Positions 13,200 through 26,800 of a stretch of DNA of 64,000 bases are shown here, in pieces. Source of the DNA: Manihot esculenta (taxonomy: Eukaryota; Streptophyta; Magnoliopsida; Malpighiales; Euphorbiaceae); contig NC_035161.2 of the NCBI RefSeq assembly GCF_001659605.2, forward strand, positions 37,529,956 to 37,593,955, read 5' to 3'. The first letter of the stretch is position 1; the number at the start of each line of letters is the position of its first letter. The translations under genes and the position numbers were made by a program. The notes under the pieces were generated by a model, which saw only the letters and a list, made by a program, of their open reading frames with translations, did no database searches and was not told the DNA's origin.

Positions 13200-16100
13200 G
13201 TTCTCTTCCTCCCAAATGCAGCACAGTCAGGAATATATAAAATGCGGAACCGTACAGGCGACGCACTTATTCATGACAAAGAAGGCCCGGACGCTTATTT
13301 TGAGTAAATGGGCAATAAGAGAAATGGGATCTCGAAAGACTTCTGAAAAGGGTGCACGTTAAGAATTGCGCAGGTGGTTTTGCATCTAAAGAAGATAAGT
13401 GCAAAAACTAGTTTTGTAGCGAGAAGCAGAGGATCCTTGCCATCTAGGAAAAAAAGTCTTCATGGTTAACATGAATTTACCGTGGAGGACGCAATTTGTA
13501 TGGGAAAAACGTGGAGTTATAGGGGTATTATTGTAAGGAATGTAGATAAAAGTACCACCTCAGAGCGTCCGTGTTTTGCTCGGTTTCACCTTGGAGCGGC
13601 TTGTGGATCGGAATATGGATTCCCATGTCCAAATTCTTTTTTATTTTCCAACTTCTTAATAATTAAAAAAAAATATATCTTTAATTTTAAATAATATATT
13701 AAAATACCTTTTAACATTTTAAAAAATATATTAATTAATTTTTCTATTAATGTAAGCTTATATTAAAATGGATTTCTGGGATGAAAATACAGACAGCTAT
13801 GAGATATTTTTACTCAAAAAAAAATATAATTAAAAAAAGTAAAATTTAAAATTTTTATAGATATTATCCCAAATATAATATGTAAAGAAAGACCAGAGGA
13901 TGAATGAAGTTAGTGCTGGAAAAGATTTTAGAAAGCTTATAATTCCTTAGAAGTTTTCTTTTGACGTGGAGGAAGCTTCCTCCTAGGGGCTACGGCTTCT
14001 TATTCCTCAATCAACATATTAAAACGTGGTCCATTTGACTTAAGGAGCTGCTTACGATACGGAGTTATGGACTGATTCAGGGTTCTACTGGGAATCAGCA
14101 ACTAGCCCAATAGGCCAGTGGTTGAAACCTTGAAATTCAAATTAAATTCACTTTCACTACCCAACAGTTATTATTTATAAATTGGGACCAACAAAGACTT
14201 CCTTGGCTTGGCATCTAATCCTTCAACTCTGATTCGAGGTTTTGCACTCTGAAACATAGTATGGGCCCAGATGTTCATTTGAAGCTCGCAAGATGGGCCT
14301 AACTACTAGAACCAAAACATAGTCCAGGGCACACAATCTCAAGCCTCATTTGTATTGGGCCTGAGCTAGGGCAAGCCCACCATTTAAACGGGGTGTCCCC
14401 TAGAGAAAAAAGCTATGGAAATGATTGGCTTTTTTTTGAGAATGAAGCAAAAAATAAAGGAGCTGCAGCAGGATTGTAATTTTAGCAATGGCCTGATTGA
14501 AAGGGAAGTATAACTTGAGATTGCAATTTGCAATAACAGGAATACAACTGAAAAGATCCAATTTCAGGCAAGCTAACTTTGCTTTAATCATCCACCTTCA
14601 CGTCATCTGTTTTGCTAAGGCCTAACCTTAAATCTTTTTCAAGAAACCAATAAGAGAATAATAGAATTATTAGACGGTTGGGGAAGTAGGTGTAAGGTCA
14701 AGTGTTTGTTTTTGTTTTTATAATTATTTTCATAACCAATCTCATTGCCTCATAAAGCAAAACCTACCATCCCTTTTTCTCTCTTCTTTATTATAAGTAC
14801 TATTATTAATTATTTCTATCTCTCTTTCTTTTTATTGGACCTTGCCGTGTTATGCAGGTTTTGTCATATGTTTCTCTTAACAGTATTTCATCTTGAGGCA
14901 ACCAACAATGGATGGCCTTTACGCATGCAGCCCTTTCCCCTTTTTGGTTCATTAAAGGATAGCGGAAACCTAGAAAAGAAATTGATGTTGCCGTAGATTT
15001 TGAATGCCCCCATCAATTCTACTGTCAAAGAATAAATTGTTGCATAATTAAGTTATGGAAGATTTATAATTTAGTTTTTGGTTATTATAATTATTAATAA
15101 ATTAATTTTTATATTTTTAAAAATTTATTAAAATATTTTTTTAATTAATAAAATAATTTTTTTTTATTTTCGCTGTTATAAATATAATAAAAAATAAAAT
15201 TATCCTTATTTTTTCTTCATCTTCTTCAATTCTTTGATTTTTTTTTATTTTTCATTTTATTCCTCTTTAATAAGGAGGAAACGATTTTTTTTTTATTATT
15301 TTTTTCTTATTTTTTAAGAAGAAAGAAGAGGATAAATTATTTCGTTAATGAAAATAAATGATAAAAATATTTTAATAAATATGAGAAAAGATAATAATAT
15401 TTTAATAAATTTTTAAAAATATAAAAATTAATTTATTAATAATATTAATATTTAAAAACTAAATAAAAAGTTTTATTTGAGAATAAAATTAAATTTAAAA
15501 AATTTTCTTTCTCATCATTTGCCTATTTTTAAAAGTTTTTTTTCTCATCATTTATCTATTTTTAACGAAAAAAATGACGAAAAGATTATTTAATTGATGA
15601 AAAAAAAATTTAGAGACTAACGTGTTAATAATAAAAATATCAAAAAATTAAATAATAAATCCCTTCTAAAATAAAACACCAAATAATAGGTAATTTTTAC
15701 GGGAAATAAAATGTATATGGAAAAAAATTAAAGGAAAAAGAAAGATGGGAAAGGGAGGGAATTGGCGTCATCCATGGGAAGAGCCGAAGGCGAGACAAGA
15801 GGCTGTGGTCCAAATTAGAACACAACACAAAACGCACTGGGAGAACTACCACTCATCTAATGATCATCACACAAGAAACGAGATTTTCATGTCCTTCGCG
15901 CACCGACATCAGTAACTCCCTTTTTTTTTCTTTTTTATTTTTTTTAACAGATAAGAGAAAAAAATATATATATTAAAAGAAAAAATTTAAGTCACGAGAA
16001 GGAATCATCTTTTTTTCAACTCCTCCTCCTTCTTCTTCTTCTTAACCATCCACCACCTCATTTGACTCCCTGAGTCTGCACAGCGCACCATTAAAGTTAG

Positions 16101-18640
16101 CTTCGATAAGGAAGTGTGGTCCCCTCACCCTTGCTATCAAGTCCACATTAGGGTTCCTTGTTTTTTATCTTCTTTTTCGTTTTAATTTTCTTTTTGAAAC
16201 TGATTTCTTCCTCCCATTTTAGAAAAAGAGAGATTCTCATAATTTCACCACTGTCTTCATATTATCTATCATATACTCGCCTTTCTTGCTAGGCTTTCGA
16301 TTGGATCTTGTTGCTTCTAACATTGGTTTTCCAATGGTAATTAAATCTATATTAATTTAAATATAAATATTAATTTTTTTAAAAATGGTGGATTTTTTTT
16401 TTATTTCGAAATAATTATGAGAAATAAAATAAACGTACTGGTTACAAAATTAGAGTTTAATGAGGGGGATCATAAGGATGATGAACGTCAAAACGAGCAG
16501 TTGGGACGTTCCTGTCTAAGAAAGCAATCCATTAATGGCGATTGAGAGCTACCGCTGTGGACACGGCTGCGTTTTCATCAAATCAGCTGGTCTGCTCCGG
16601 CCTTCAATTCCGTATTAGTAATTGTATTGCGAGGACGTGGGTGCACAAAAATTTACAGACACCAATCATTTGGTCCTTGGTTTAAGATAAAGAAAATTTT
16701 CTACGCAATAAAAATAAATTGCTTGAATATTTATTGAATTTTGTAAAAAGTTTCTGGGTTTGCTATTTCCCAGATACGATGTTAATGTCTGTGGGCCCAA
16801 TCACAGAAACGACAAATTTGGAGCATTTTAGCAATAAGTATCTAGCAAAAGCAGAATCTGCGCCAGGGGTCAAGTATTATAAAAGTTCACCCATCTCTCG
16901 CTGCAAAGTCCGGAGAGAAATTGAAAATAACGCAAGTGAAGCCAACATTTAAAAAATAAATTATAATCATAAAAAGTTTTGAAAATTAAAATATTGAATT
17001 TTCCTTTTTCTAAAAGAATTATTTGATCGATTGCATGACATGGAGCGTGGAATTGAAGCTTCACGCAACAAGCGCAATTGAAGTCCGTTTACTTGTAAGG
17101 CGGGCATGAGTTGGTTGGAGAAGAAATGCACCCATCCGAAGCGCGTTGAAAATATTTTTAGCTATAAATTATTGTAGCAGAAAATTTTAATAAAATATAA
17201 AGTTATTTAAATACTATAATTTATCAAAGACTTTTTTTTTTCGTTGAGGATAGATTTCGTAGTTCATTTTGCTTTTTAAATTGTATTTGGATCTGTTTTC
17301 TTCTTGCGACCTTTTGGTAGTAGTTTTGAATTTTCCCAGTACAAGTAACTAGTTTGAGCATAATAACATAATATTTTACTTGATTCATATTTAATAGTTT
17401 TAGACTTGATTTTTTTTTAATTATAAATATATTTTCAAAACTGTTAAAAAATAGTAAAAGTTATATAAAAGAAAATTAAAAAAAATTATGATAAAATCTT
17501 TTATTGATCTAAATTATACTTAACTAATTTATTAAGAAAATGGAAAAAGTGGACGCAAAAATTTAATTTGTATTGATACCAGAAATCAAAGTTCGAAAAT
17601 TTTAAAAATACTTGAGCAAAAGGCCTTGCTGGAGAGAGAACACGTTATTCAAATAATAGGTTATTATTAAAAAATTATTCTCATGTTTATGTCATCTTTG
17701 AACATAAAAGTTTTAATGATATGGTCTATGATGTAATTGTAAATTAACTAATTATTAAAATTTCTCTAAACACATATGCGTACTTTAGATGTATTGTGTC
17801 AATAACAGGCATTCATGGGACATGATATAATCAAATAGTTTCGATTTATGAATTTGATTAATTAGGATGATCTTTGACGAATCAGGACTAAAATAGCAGG
17901 TGTTTAACTGAAAGTAATTCCTTGTAATACTGTTGCATCTAAAACATGAAAATTCAAGCCCCCAACGGATTCTAGCAAGTAATCATCCTACAATGGAAAA
18001 TACTAATTTGCATCAATCACAAATGGGCTGCTCGTCGCAAGGTAATAGATTGCGGGTGAGGGTCGCAAAAATTGCAAGTAAACAAAGAGCAACAAGGATG
18101 TGATGATGGAAGAGTCGAATTAAAAATGATTTTATTTTCAACAACCTCACCTCACGGCGCTCTAGACGACACGAGTCTCTGACCTCTAATTATGGTGCAA
18201 ACACCTCCGTCTGAGAAAGGCTAGAAAATCACAACGGATTTGAAACACCAATTCACTGACTAAACAGAGATGCTAATAAAGATAATTTATTTTCTTCAAA
18301 CACTGATCCGTAGATCCTTCTTTGCAACAGATTGCATTGGTTCAATCAAGAGGCTAAATAGAGAAGAAAAAATAAAACGCAGGGATGGAGAAGAACAAAA
18401 TGCAAAATCAATTGATCTCATCCATTCAAAAAGTAAACGGCCACACATAATTACCCCAAGAAAAAAAAAACAGAACAAATTCATTTTAATCTGCATACTA
18501 TTCTTACAGTAAAGAGTTTTATTGATATTAGTAAATCAAAGCCCTTACACAAAAAGCAGAAGGGGATTTTGATTAGTTATAAACTTATATCACATTTGAT
18601 ATCTGATCTCCAAAATTTAAAAAGGAGGAGAATAAGATTG
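13200..18640. other. Intergenic region, 5.4 kb
   Basis: This separates the GBP-like and DUF506 genes. The GBP promoter side is at 13.2-13.4 kb. One inverted-repeat element lies at 15.06-15.48 kb. Around 16.0-16.35 kb there is a pyrimidine-rich stretch resembling a plant 5' leader, but no coding exon follows it. Around 18.0-18.45 kb is a less AT-rich stretch of unknown origin, possibly a decayed transposon. No tRNA or other RNA gene was recognised. Confidence 0.6.
15061..15475. mobile_element. MITE-like element with about 75-bp terminal inverted repeats, copy A
   Basis: The left arm (about 15061-15135) and the reverse complement of the right arm (about 15395-15475) share a long near-identical tract that includes ATTAATAAATTAATTTTTAT and TTTTTAAAAATTTATTAAAA. 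The interior is pyrimidine-rich (TTCTTCATCTTCTTC) and non-coding. The same arms recur at 22.8-23.4 kb. No transposase is encoded and the target duplication was not resolved because the flanks are low-complexity. The superfamily is unknown. Confidence 0.55.
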
Positions 18641-18655
18641 CAGAAGACCAAAATT

Positions 18656-20432
18656 TCAAGCTTCATCTTCGATAACTGAAGCCAAACCGGTCACGGTCTT
18701 AAACCCAATCTTAAAACTCTTGGGCTTAATCTCGGGCGGTTTCCATTCTCTTACCATCGTGTCATTCTCTTCTTCCATAGAACTTTCAGGCGACAAAGAA
18801 AATACAGACTCGGCCAATTCAGTATCCTCCTCCGAGTTATCCTCTCTGCCACCCGGTGGAAAATTGTTGATCCCTTTTCGAACGAAAGTTTGCTCCTTTG
18901 GAGGTCTGGTGCCAGGTTGGTGCGAGGAAAGAGCCTGTGTGGCCCGCGTATAAGGAGAAAGCCATTTAGCTTTGACATACTCGGCCTTTCTCCACGGTGG
19001 GATGTGCATACCCTTCTTCTTGAGGCTCTGCTTCGCTGCATTCGATACAACGCAGATGATCTTTTGGAGACGATCCGCTTTTCCCACGAAGATATGGGGT
19101 AGAGATTGGAGAAGGGATTTGTAGGCCTTGGTTGATCGAGCAATTTCAAATTCTGATCTGAAATCAATGTCAATTAGCAGTCTCTCGCCTGAGATGATCA
19201 CGTCTATGTACTCATACTCACCTGCATTAGCAATAAAATCTACCATTACTGAGGATAGTATGTATAGCTTGTGTCAGACTACAAATTGAAAATAAATCAA
19301 TCCCTCAAATCCACAGAAGTTAACAAACGGGAAAAAATGATATTGGTCAAAATTATAACTATCATAAAGTAATTATACAAGGTTGGTTTTCAATTCTATC
19401 TTTTCACAAGAAACAGAGAGAGAGAGAGAGAGGGAGAGAAGAAGAAGAAGAAGAAGAAGAAGAAGAATAGGAGGAGGATTTTCTCTTAATTCGTAAATGT
19501 TATCCAGTAATAGAAAACATTAATGCACTGAATCGAAAGTTGCCAATTAAAAAAGAGGAAGGTGGATTTTTAAATAATTCATATGTTATAAAAGATATAT
19601 TTTTTTTTAATTATTGTCTTTGATCAAATTCTTCCTTCCTTCCGGCAACCAAACAGAAAAACTAGATACTTTTGCAATTTGAGAGAGACGGGCTTTAAGC
19701 GAGAGAAAGTACCGGCGGGATGGGCGGGGGATTTTCCCCAATGGGACTTGCAGATTGAAGCGTCGTATCCAAGAGCCACTAATCCATCAGTAACGATCTT
19801 CCGGCAAATATCGTCTTTACGCTTGCAGATCCTGTTCTTATCAACGATCCCCGCAGTGTCCGCCAGCAAATTCCTCTCAGAAACACTTGCACAGGGGACC
19901 AAACTCTGTCCATAATCGGGAACGTATTATAAAAAACTCCAGGGGAAAGGAAAATGAAAAAGAAGAAAAAAGAATCAAGTTAAAAACAGTTTCTGACAAT
20001 AGGGAATTTATCTACCTTCAGAGTTTCAATTCCTTCGCCGGAGGAAGACAAATTAGGGTCGTCAAAAACACCATAGGGTTCAAATTCATCTTCCGAGCTA
20101 TCATTGCAATTCCCGTTGAAGCAGTTGCAGCGATTGCGGGCACACCTCACTACGGCGGATGATTGCTTTTCGTTGCTCTCCTCTATGAAGTTCTGTACCA
20201 TATTCGCCAAGCACTGTGAGCTCGGTTCAAATTCAGTCGAGCCATTAACGCCGTCCTTGTGGAAATGCGTCCCGTCAAGGATAGCGACCTTTTCAGCGGC
20301 GGGATTTCTCAGGAATTGGAGCTCAAAAAGCCTCTTGAGACGCGATTTCACAACTGGCTTTGCTGGCTCCAACCTAATCGACTCTGTCGGGGTGTCTGAA
20401 TTGATTGGCTGGATCTTCATCTGATAAGGCAT
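18656..20432 (-). CDS. DUF506 family protein (PDDEXK nuclease-like)
   Basis: Three exons, 20432-20016, 19905-19713 and 19221-18656, give 391 residues. The start was chosen at MPYQMKIQPI because DUF506 proteins typically open with MPF-MKIQPI. An upstream in-frame ATG (20447) and a downstream one (20420) are alternatives. The signature blocks are visible: VSERNLLADTAGIVDKN, LGYDASICKSHW, EYIDVIISGERLLIDIDFRS (acidic nuclease-fold core), SLPHIFVGKADRLQKI and the PPWRKAEYVKAKW C-terminal block. The C-terminal 100 residues are acidic and serine-rich and look disordered. The biochemical role of the family is not firmly established, and nuclease activity has not been shown from sequence. It is the likely orthologue of Arabidopsis At2g38820, next to H2A.Z there as here. 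Confidence 0.9.
19413..19468. repeat. GA/GAA microsatellite in DUF506 intron 2
   Basis: A run of GA dinucleotides followed by about nine GAA/AAG units lies inside the 491-base second intron (19222-19712). On the sense strand it is a CT/TTC tract, upstream of the acceptor. It is likely length-polymorphic. Confidence 0.85.
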
Positions 20433-21237
20433 GACCAGTGCGATCATGAACACGAGAAACGATTCAACCCACCACCGATGTCAAAAGAGTATTATCAATT
20501 TTTCTTCTCCGTTTTTCAAAAATCTTACTTATACAACTTATTTTTCTCAGCACTTAGGCTTCAGTACCAAAATTGAGAAAGAAAAAATGTAATTAGGTGA
20601 AAGAAAATCCAAAAGATAAATACAGGTTTAAACCCTACAACTCAATCGAAAAAAGCCCAAAAGATGCACTAGATTCGTCGATAACTCCACAGAATGAGAG
20701 TTTGTAAAAAAAAACTCCACAGAATGAGATCAGCAAATCAAATCAACACGAAAATTCAGAACTTCACCAAAGACAAAGTGCGTTGAATAAAATTCTTAAG
20801 ACTCTTGAGCTGAAACAACTATCCTATACCTCCGATTATTATATGCTATTTAGACTCTGATTTGCAAGACAAAGCATGGAATAACTTCTAAACTCTGCTA
20901 AGTAAAGTCGCTTTTGCTTAGGGTTTCTACATACGGTTAAAGTTCCGATATACGCGACGGCACAACAACGTTACGCTTCCATTTTTGAAATTTAAACACA
21001 ACTCATAGCCGTCACCTTCATTTTCTAGCTAATGGCTTGAAATTCCGGCGACGGAATGCCGGAGACGAGTAAAAAAGGTAAAACTAAAAATCAGATAGAG
21101 AAGGAGAGGGGAATATAATAGGAACTTTACTGGCATGGTAATTTGGTTTTTGTTTGAAGGACGATAAAAAGCTGAAGAAGGGGCGTAGGCATTTTAAAGA
21201 GGACCAAGGCTGAGAGCGGGCTGACTAGGCATGAGAC

Positions 21238-21260
21238 GCCACGTGTTTATCCTACGTGGC
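21238..21260. promoter_or_regulatory. Inverted pair of G-box/ABRE-like motifs
   Basis: GCCACGT (21238-21244) and ACGTGGC (21254-21260) are a perfect 7-bp inverted repeat with nine bases between them. The arms carry a CACGTG G-box core and a TACGTGGC ABRE-like core. The site is about 800 bases upstream of the DUF506 start codon. G-boxes bind bZIP and bHLH factors; ABRE pairs are typical of abscisic-acid response. Function here is inferred only. Confidence 0.4.
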
Positions 21261-22814
21261 AATAGATATGTAATCTGCTCCCTGGGGGTACGTGTCGACG
21301 AAGGAACCCATTTCGTGTTCCTTGTGCTTGTTACTCGAAGCCACGTTAAGCGATAAGGAGACATTTAATTTTCCCAAAATATCCTTGTGTTTTTCTTGAA
21401 ATGACGCGGTGGTGCCCGGGGTGGAATGACCAGACTTTGGGAATCGTCCATCATTTTGTCGTGCGTAACTTTGAGAAACCAACTTCCAAGCTAAGTTTAG
21501 TGTGTAGTTTATGTTTTGACGAAAATGCCCCTGATGAATAAAGAGATAAGATGCTAATTGAGGGCGATATTTCGACAAAGAGGCAAGCGGACAAAAGATC
21601 AGAATGGTCATTCAACAATTTGATAACTTTTCAGTTAAATGCTCGTTGTTTTGTGTGGATTATGGAAAATGGAAATTGCCTTGTCTGGAAGCAGAAACGG
21701 TTGTCAAGACAGATGGTTTGACTAAAATGCCCTGTCCCAAAACTCAACGGATAGAGGAGTAACGTCCACATTTATAAGAAGCTACAAGAATACCATTACT
21801 TTCTAAATTAAAATATTAGTATGATGTAATTAAATTTGTAAAATTTTATTTATTTTTAATATATGTTTAATTTATATTATTATTAAACTTAATAGTTTTT
21901 TAACATTTATATTAAAGAGAACATTCAATGAATTAAAAAATAAACTAACATTTTAATCTAAAAAGATATTTATAATGAAATAAATATGAAAAGTAAAAAT
22001 AAACATATTTTTGAGAGGCAGAAGAATAATTTGTTATTATAATATTTTTAATACTATTAAATATAATACAACTTCTTTTGACAGATATTGAAAATATTTT
22101 ATTTTTATTATTTTAATAAACTAATATTTCAAAAATCTTTAAAGAATATATATATTTTTTAATTGTTATAAAAAGCAATAAAATGCCACTTTAAACATAT
22201 ATAATTCAACAAGTTAATTAACGGCCATAGCTCCGTAGGTGCAATGTTAGGAGATTTATATAAATTAGTAAAACACTAAATAAATAATTAATGTTAAAAA
22301 TAAAGCATTCATCATAAATGTTATTCTCATTTTAACAATAGCAAATTTTATTTTCATAAAAAAATATATTATTTTTTATTTAAAAATAATTATGTAATTT
22401 AAATTTAATAATTAAATTATTTTTAAACCAATGTAAAAATATTTTTAGCAAGTTCTCATCAATTAAAAATAAAATCAAATCAAAATGGATGATATATTCA
22501 AAAATAAGTCCACAACCGGTAAGAGCCCATTCCACCCACTGTATCGAAGCTTCAACACTTCACCAACAACAAACAATAAAATAACGTCTTGCACTACACA
22601 AATTAATTAAATTTAAATAACAATTAGAAATTATTTACATGCAAAAGAAAAATAAAAAATATATATATATATATAATTTAATCTTTAAAACATCTATTAA
22701 AACGTTCTTAACTTTTCTTTCCGTCAATAAAATAGCCATTCTGTCATATTTTCTGTTAAAAATAGATAAAAGATGAAAGATAAAATTTTTAAAATTCAAT
22801 TTTGTTCTCAAATA

Positions 22815-23390
22815 AAATATCTTATTTAATCATTAGATATTGGTATTATTAACAAATCAATTTCTATATTTTCAAAAATTTATTAAAATATTATTATCTT
22901 TTTTTATATGTATTAAAATGTTTTTATCATTTTTTTTTTCAACGAAATAGTCCCTCCTCTTTTTTCTATAAGAGAAAAAAAAAAGATAATGATGATAAAG
23001 AAAAAAAAAAAGAAAAATGAAGAAAAAGAAGAAAAAGATAAAAAGAATATGATAATGAAGAAGAAAAAGAAAAATCTTCTCCTTCTTCTACTCTTTAAAC
23101 AAGAATAACAAAAATAAAAATTGAATAAGAATTAAAGAGAAAGAAGAATAAGAAGAATTAAAGAAGAAGATGATAACGAAAAAGAATCAATGAAGAAAAA
23201 TAAAAAAGATAAGGAGGAAAAGAATGGAACAATTTGATTTTTTGTTATATTTTTAACAGTAAAAATAGACGGAATGATTATTTTATTGATCGAGAAAAAA
23301 ATATGTATATTTTAATAAATTTTTAAAAATATAATAACTGAATTATTAATAGTAGTAATATCCAAATACTAAATTATAAATTTTTTAAAA
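22815..23390. mobile_element. MITE-like element with terminal inverted repeats, copy B
   Basis: The left arm (about 22815-22900) and the reverse complement of the right arm (about 23308-23390) match each other and the arms of copy A. They share TTAGTATTTGGATATTA-like sequence followed by TTTTTAAAAATTTATTAAAA. The interior has a strongly purine-rich strand (GAAGAAAAAGAAG) from about 22.97 to 23.22 kb. There is no coding capacity. The element may extend outward to about 22.7 kb, where loosely related sequence continues. Confidence 0.5.
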
Positions 23391-25814
23391 AAATCAGAAA
23401 AGAATCGAATGTTAAAAATTCCAATGAACTCTTAAACAGCAAATGCAATCAATATAAGGCCACCATTTTTGCTGCAAGTAAGAAAGATATCATCATCAAT
23501 AATCATTAAAAATAACACCTGATTCATAATGATTCAAATTTTTATAATTATCGAGCAGTTCAAAAAATTAAATTTAATTTTAATAAAAAAATGATCAGCT
23601 TAAGATAATTTCAGTATTTAAAAGATTACTATTAACTATTATCTATATTTATAAAATTGTGGAATAACATTTGTGTTTTGTTAAAACATTTAATTTATTA
23701 TTTATTACATTTTAAACATTTGTGTTTGTATTTTAATATTAAAGGTAAAGGCCTTCATAAGGGAAGGGATAAGGTGTAAATAAGTCGAGAGAAAAAAGTT
23801 GGAAGGAAGGGTAAGTGTGAAGGCCACATCTAAGAGTGAGAGTTACATAGCAGTTCATGGTTGGAGCTGAAGAAGGAGAGGTTGGGCCTGGGACTGGGAA
23901 AAGCTGGGCCTCCTCTTAGGGAGATGCCGCACAGCAGGGGCACGCGTAGCCAGTTTGAAAATGACGTCGTGTGAAGCCACGTTTTCAGCTCAAGACTCGT
24001 GAATCCAAGTACCTGCAGATAAACGTGGCCGTGGATTTGGCTTGAGGCTAACCTTTGATTTGATGCGAATTATAAATTAAATTACATTGATAATAATATA
24101 GTTTTAGAGGTGTAAATTATTTCATTATAATTGAAATAATAGAATAAATTTGATGAAATTCAAATAATTTTTTTTAAATATTATTTAATTTTCTCTGATT
24201 ATTAGTTGCTTATTTTTTAAATAAAAATTTACTATTTAATTTTTATATTAAAAAAAATTATTACTTAATTTTTTATTTTAAATAATATATTAAAATATTT
24301 ATAATATTTTAAAAATATTAATTAATTATTTTATTATTTTTAATTATTAAATATTAAAAAATATAAATATTATTCATATAAATAAACTAATTAATAAAAT
24401 TTTTAAAAATTATATAAATTAATTAATAATTTTTTTAAAAATGAAAAAAATAAATAATAAATTATTTAACAGTAACATTATAGAAATGATTAATTAGTAA
24501 ATTTTTTAAAATATTATAAATATTTTAATATTTTTTAAAAAATTATAGTAAATTTTATTTTTAAAAATATTTTTAATTTTTAATTTTAATTTTTATTTTA
24601 TTTTAGTTAATATAATAATTTTGTTGATAAAATATTGCTTATAGTTATTTTTATACGTTTATGACGTGCTTTGCAATTGTATTTACTCATAGTATAGAGA
24701 GTTGTTTTATTTTTTATTATTAAAATTTAATATTTTATTATTGTAATAAATTATCATTAATTGTTCTATTCTTTATAATATTAATAAAAATAATAAAACA
24801 TTAACAAATTGAATAAAATTTATTATAAATTCATCCATAGAACAGCATGTAAGAAGAAAATTAATCAACTATTAAACAATTGATATTATTTATATTTAAA
24901 GATATAAAATTATTATTTAATAATCTTTCTAATATTTATCTAAATTTAAATGTATTATTTCAATAATATTTATTTTGAAATTTAATATTTTTTAAATAAT
25001 ATTTTAAATTTTCTCATTAAAAATTAAAATTAATTTAACTAGTAAAATTACCATCTAATTTATAATATTATTTAAAAAATTTATCTTATTGTATCTTATA
25101 TATTCTTTATACTTTTTTTTATCCGGTTATAAAATTAAATTAAATAATAAAATTATCAAATATTTTAAAAATTAAATACTATTATAAATAATTTAAAATT
25201 TTAAAGACATTTTAGACAATTCTTATATTTCCTTGAAATAAGCTCTTTTACTATTTTTATAATAATAATAATTATTATTATTATTATTATTTATATTTTA
25301 ATTAACCAATAATATATTTATTTTATTTCAATTAATTTGGCTATAATATAATCAGTTGAATACTTCAATTTCTTTTAAATTCAGCATTCATTAATTTTTA
25401 TTTGATTAATATTTTAAAATAGATTAAAATTTTAATCAATTAGTTAAATGTGTATCTCAATTTAAAAGACAGACAACGATAAAGTATTAGATATAAATTT
25501 TACTTAATTTTAACTTTAAGTAAATTATTTAAATGTCAGTTTGATATGTATTATTTTAAAAATAAATTTTATAAATAGCATATAAATTTATAAGTGTGTA
25601 ACAGTAAATTATATTAAATTTGATTTATAATATAAAACGCCTTAATTTTTAATTTAACTAAAAATATTTTTAACATTATTGATTTTTTTTTTCAAGTTTA
25701 TTGTTAACGTGATTCTTACGTGTGACATGAGCTTAATATTTAATCTATACAAACCTTTAATTATCTATGGAAAGTTTTGTATGATAAATTAGAATATCCA
25801 TGATACTAGTATAT

Positions 25815-26165
25815 ATTTTGATGGGCACTGGATTTCATACCCAATATGAGGTCGAATCCAACAGCGCTAGCTCAAAATTTACAAAATTTTTCAAGTGGAT
25901 TAGCCTAGACCATTCGGTCTTGAGATCGAATCTCTCTTAAGCCCCAGTCTCTTCACCCTCAGCCCGATCATAAGATTTAGCAGGAGAGGGAACAACCAGC
26001 CCAGCCACCTAACAATTCTGTTTATACGCGTGCCAGGGGGAAATTAAATGGCCGTTTAGCAGGGAGCAATGCTTGACGCTTTTGTACGTACGTATCCGTA
26101 TAATAGAGTCAAGTGGCCTAATAACAGTAAGACCGTTAGATGTTACTAGCAGATAAAAGAAAAAA
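25815..26165. other. Less AT-rich non-coding patch, possible decayed transposon
   Basis: This block stands out from the nearly pure A/T sequence around it. It contains two similar short motifs, GAGGTCGAATCCAAC and GAGATCGAATCTCTC, about 75 bases apart, resembling a pol III B-box. No tRNA fold was found and no open frame of note is present. A SINE or LTR remnant is possible but not shown. Confidence 0.3.
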
Positions 26166-26559
26166 GAATAAATAGAGATAAAACACTCATCTCTCAAATC
26201 AAGCTTAATCAACTACTGTAAACCCTATATTTTAGATCTCAGAACATCGTACTCTTTATTTTTTATAATTAATTTAGCTGAAAAGTATATTGGCATTACA
26301 TGCTCCCAGTATATCTTTTTAACAATAAAAATATAAATTTATCGATTAAAAATATTATGAGTAGAGTATTTTTAAATATTAATCAATTAAATCATATATA
26401 ATAAATTTAAATAATTATAATCAATTAAATATAAAAAATATCCACAATTAATTTAAATCGAATTTGAATTTTATTTATAAAACACTCATGATCTAAATCT
26501 GTTTATATAAATAATTAATTTAATATAAAAATATATATTTTACTATAATATTTATAAAT

Positions 26560-26800
26560 TTTTAATTTTTTTTTTTAAATTTAAATTTAAATATTTTTTT
26601 AATATTAAAATTTTTAAATAAAATTTATTAATAAAAATATTTTTTATATAAATTATTAATTAAAATATATAAAACTAAATGGTTTTAGTTTTTTTTATAA
26701 TAATGATTAGATTTAGGCGAATTTTGAATGGTTTATATTAATTTTTAATTAAATTTTAAATGAATTTAAGTATTATTAATTTAAATTGAATTTTCACAGA
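26560..26800 (+). repeat. Dispersed AT-rich repeat, copy 2
   Basis: The core around 26643-26679 (TTATATAAATTATTAATTAA then AATATATAAAACTAAA) is shared with the reverse complement of 34194-34245 and more loosely with 2590-2625. Similarity continues for 100-200 bases on either side, with AATTTAAATTGAATT-like blocks. It is non-coding and the family is not identified. Confidence 0.5.

Noticed and set aside
21252..21611. 119-codon minus-strand frame upstream of DUF506
   Set aside because: It lies in promoter sequence, overlaps the G-box pair, shows no protein features and has no matching splice structure.
25850..25940. tRNA-like B-box words (GTCGAATCC, ATCGAATCT)
   Set aside because: No cloverleaf with acceptor, D and anticodon stems could be drawn around either word.
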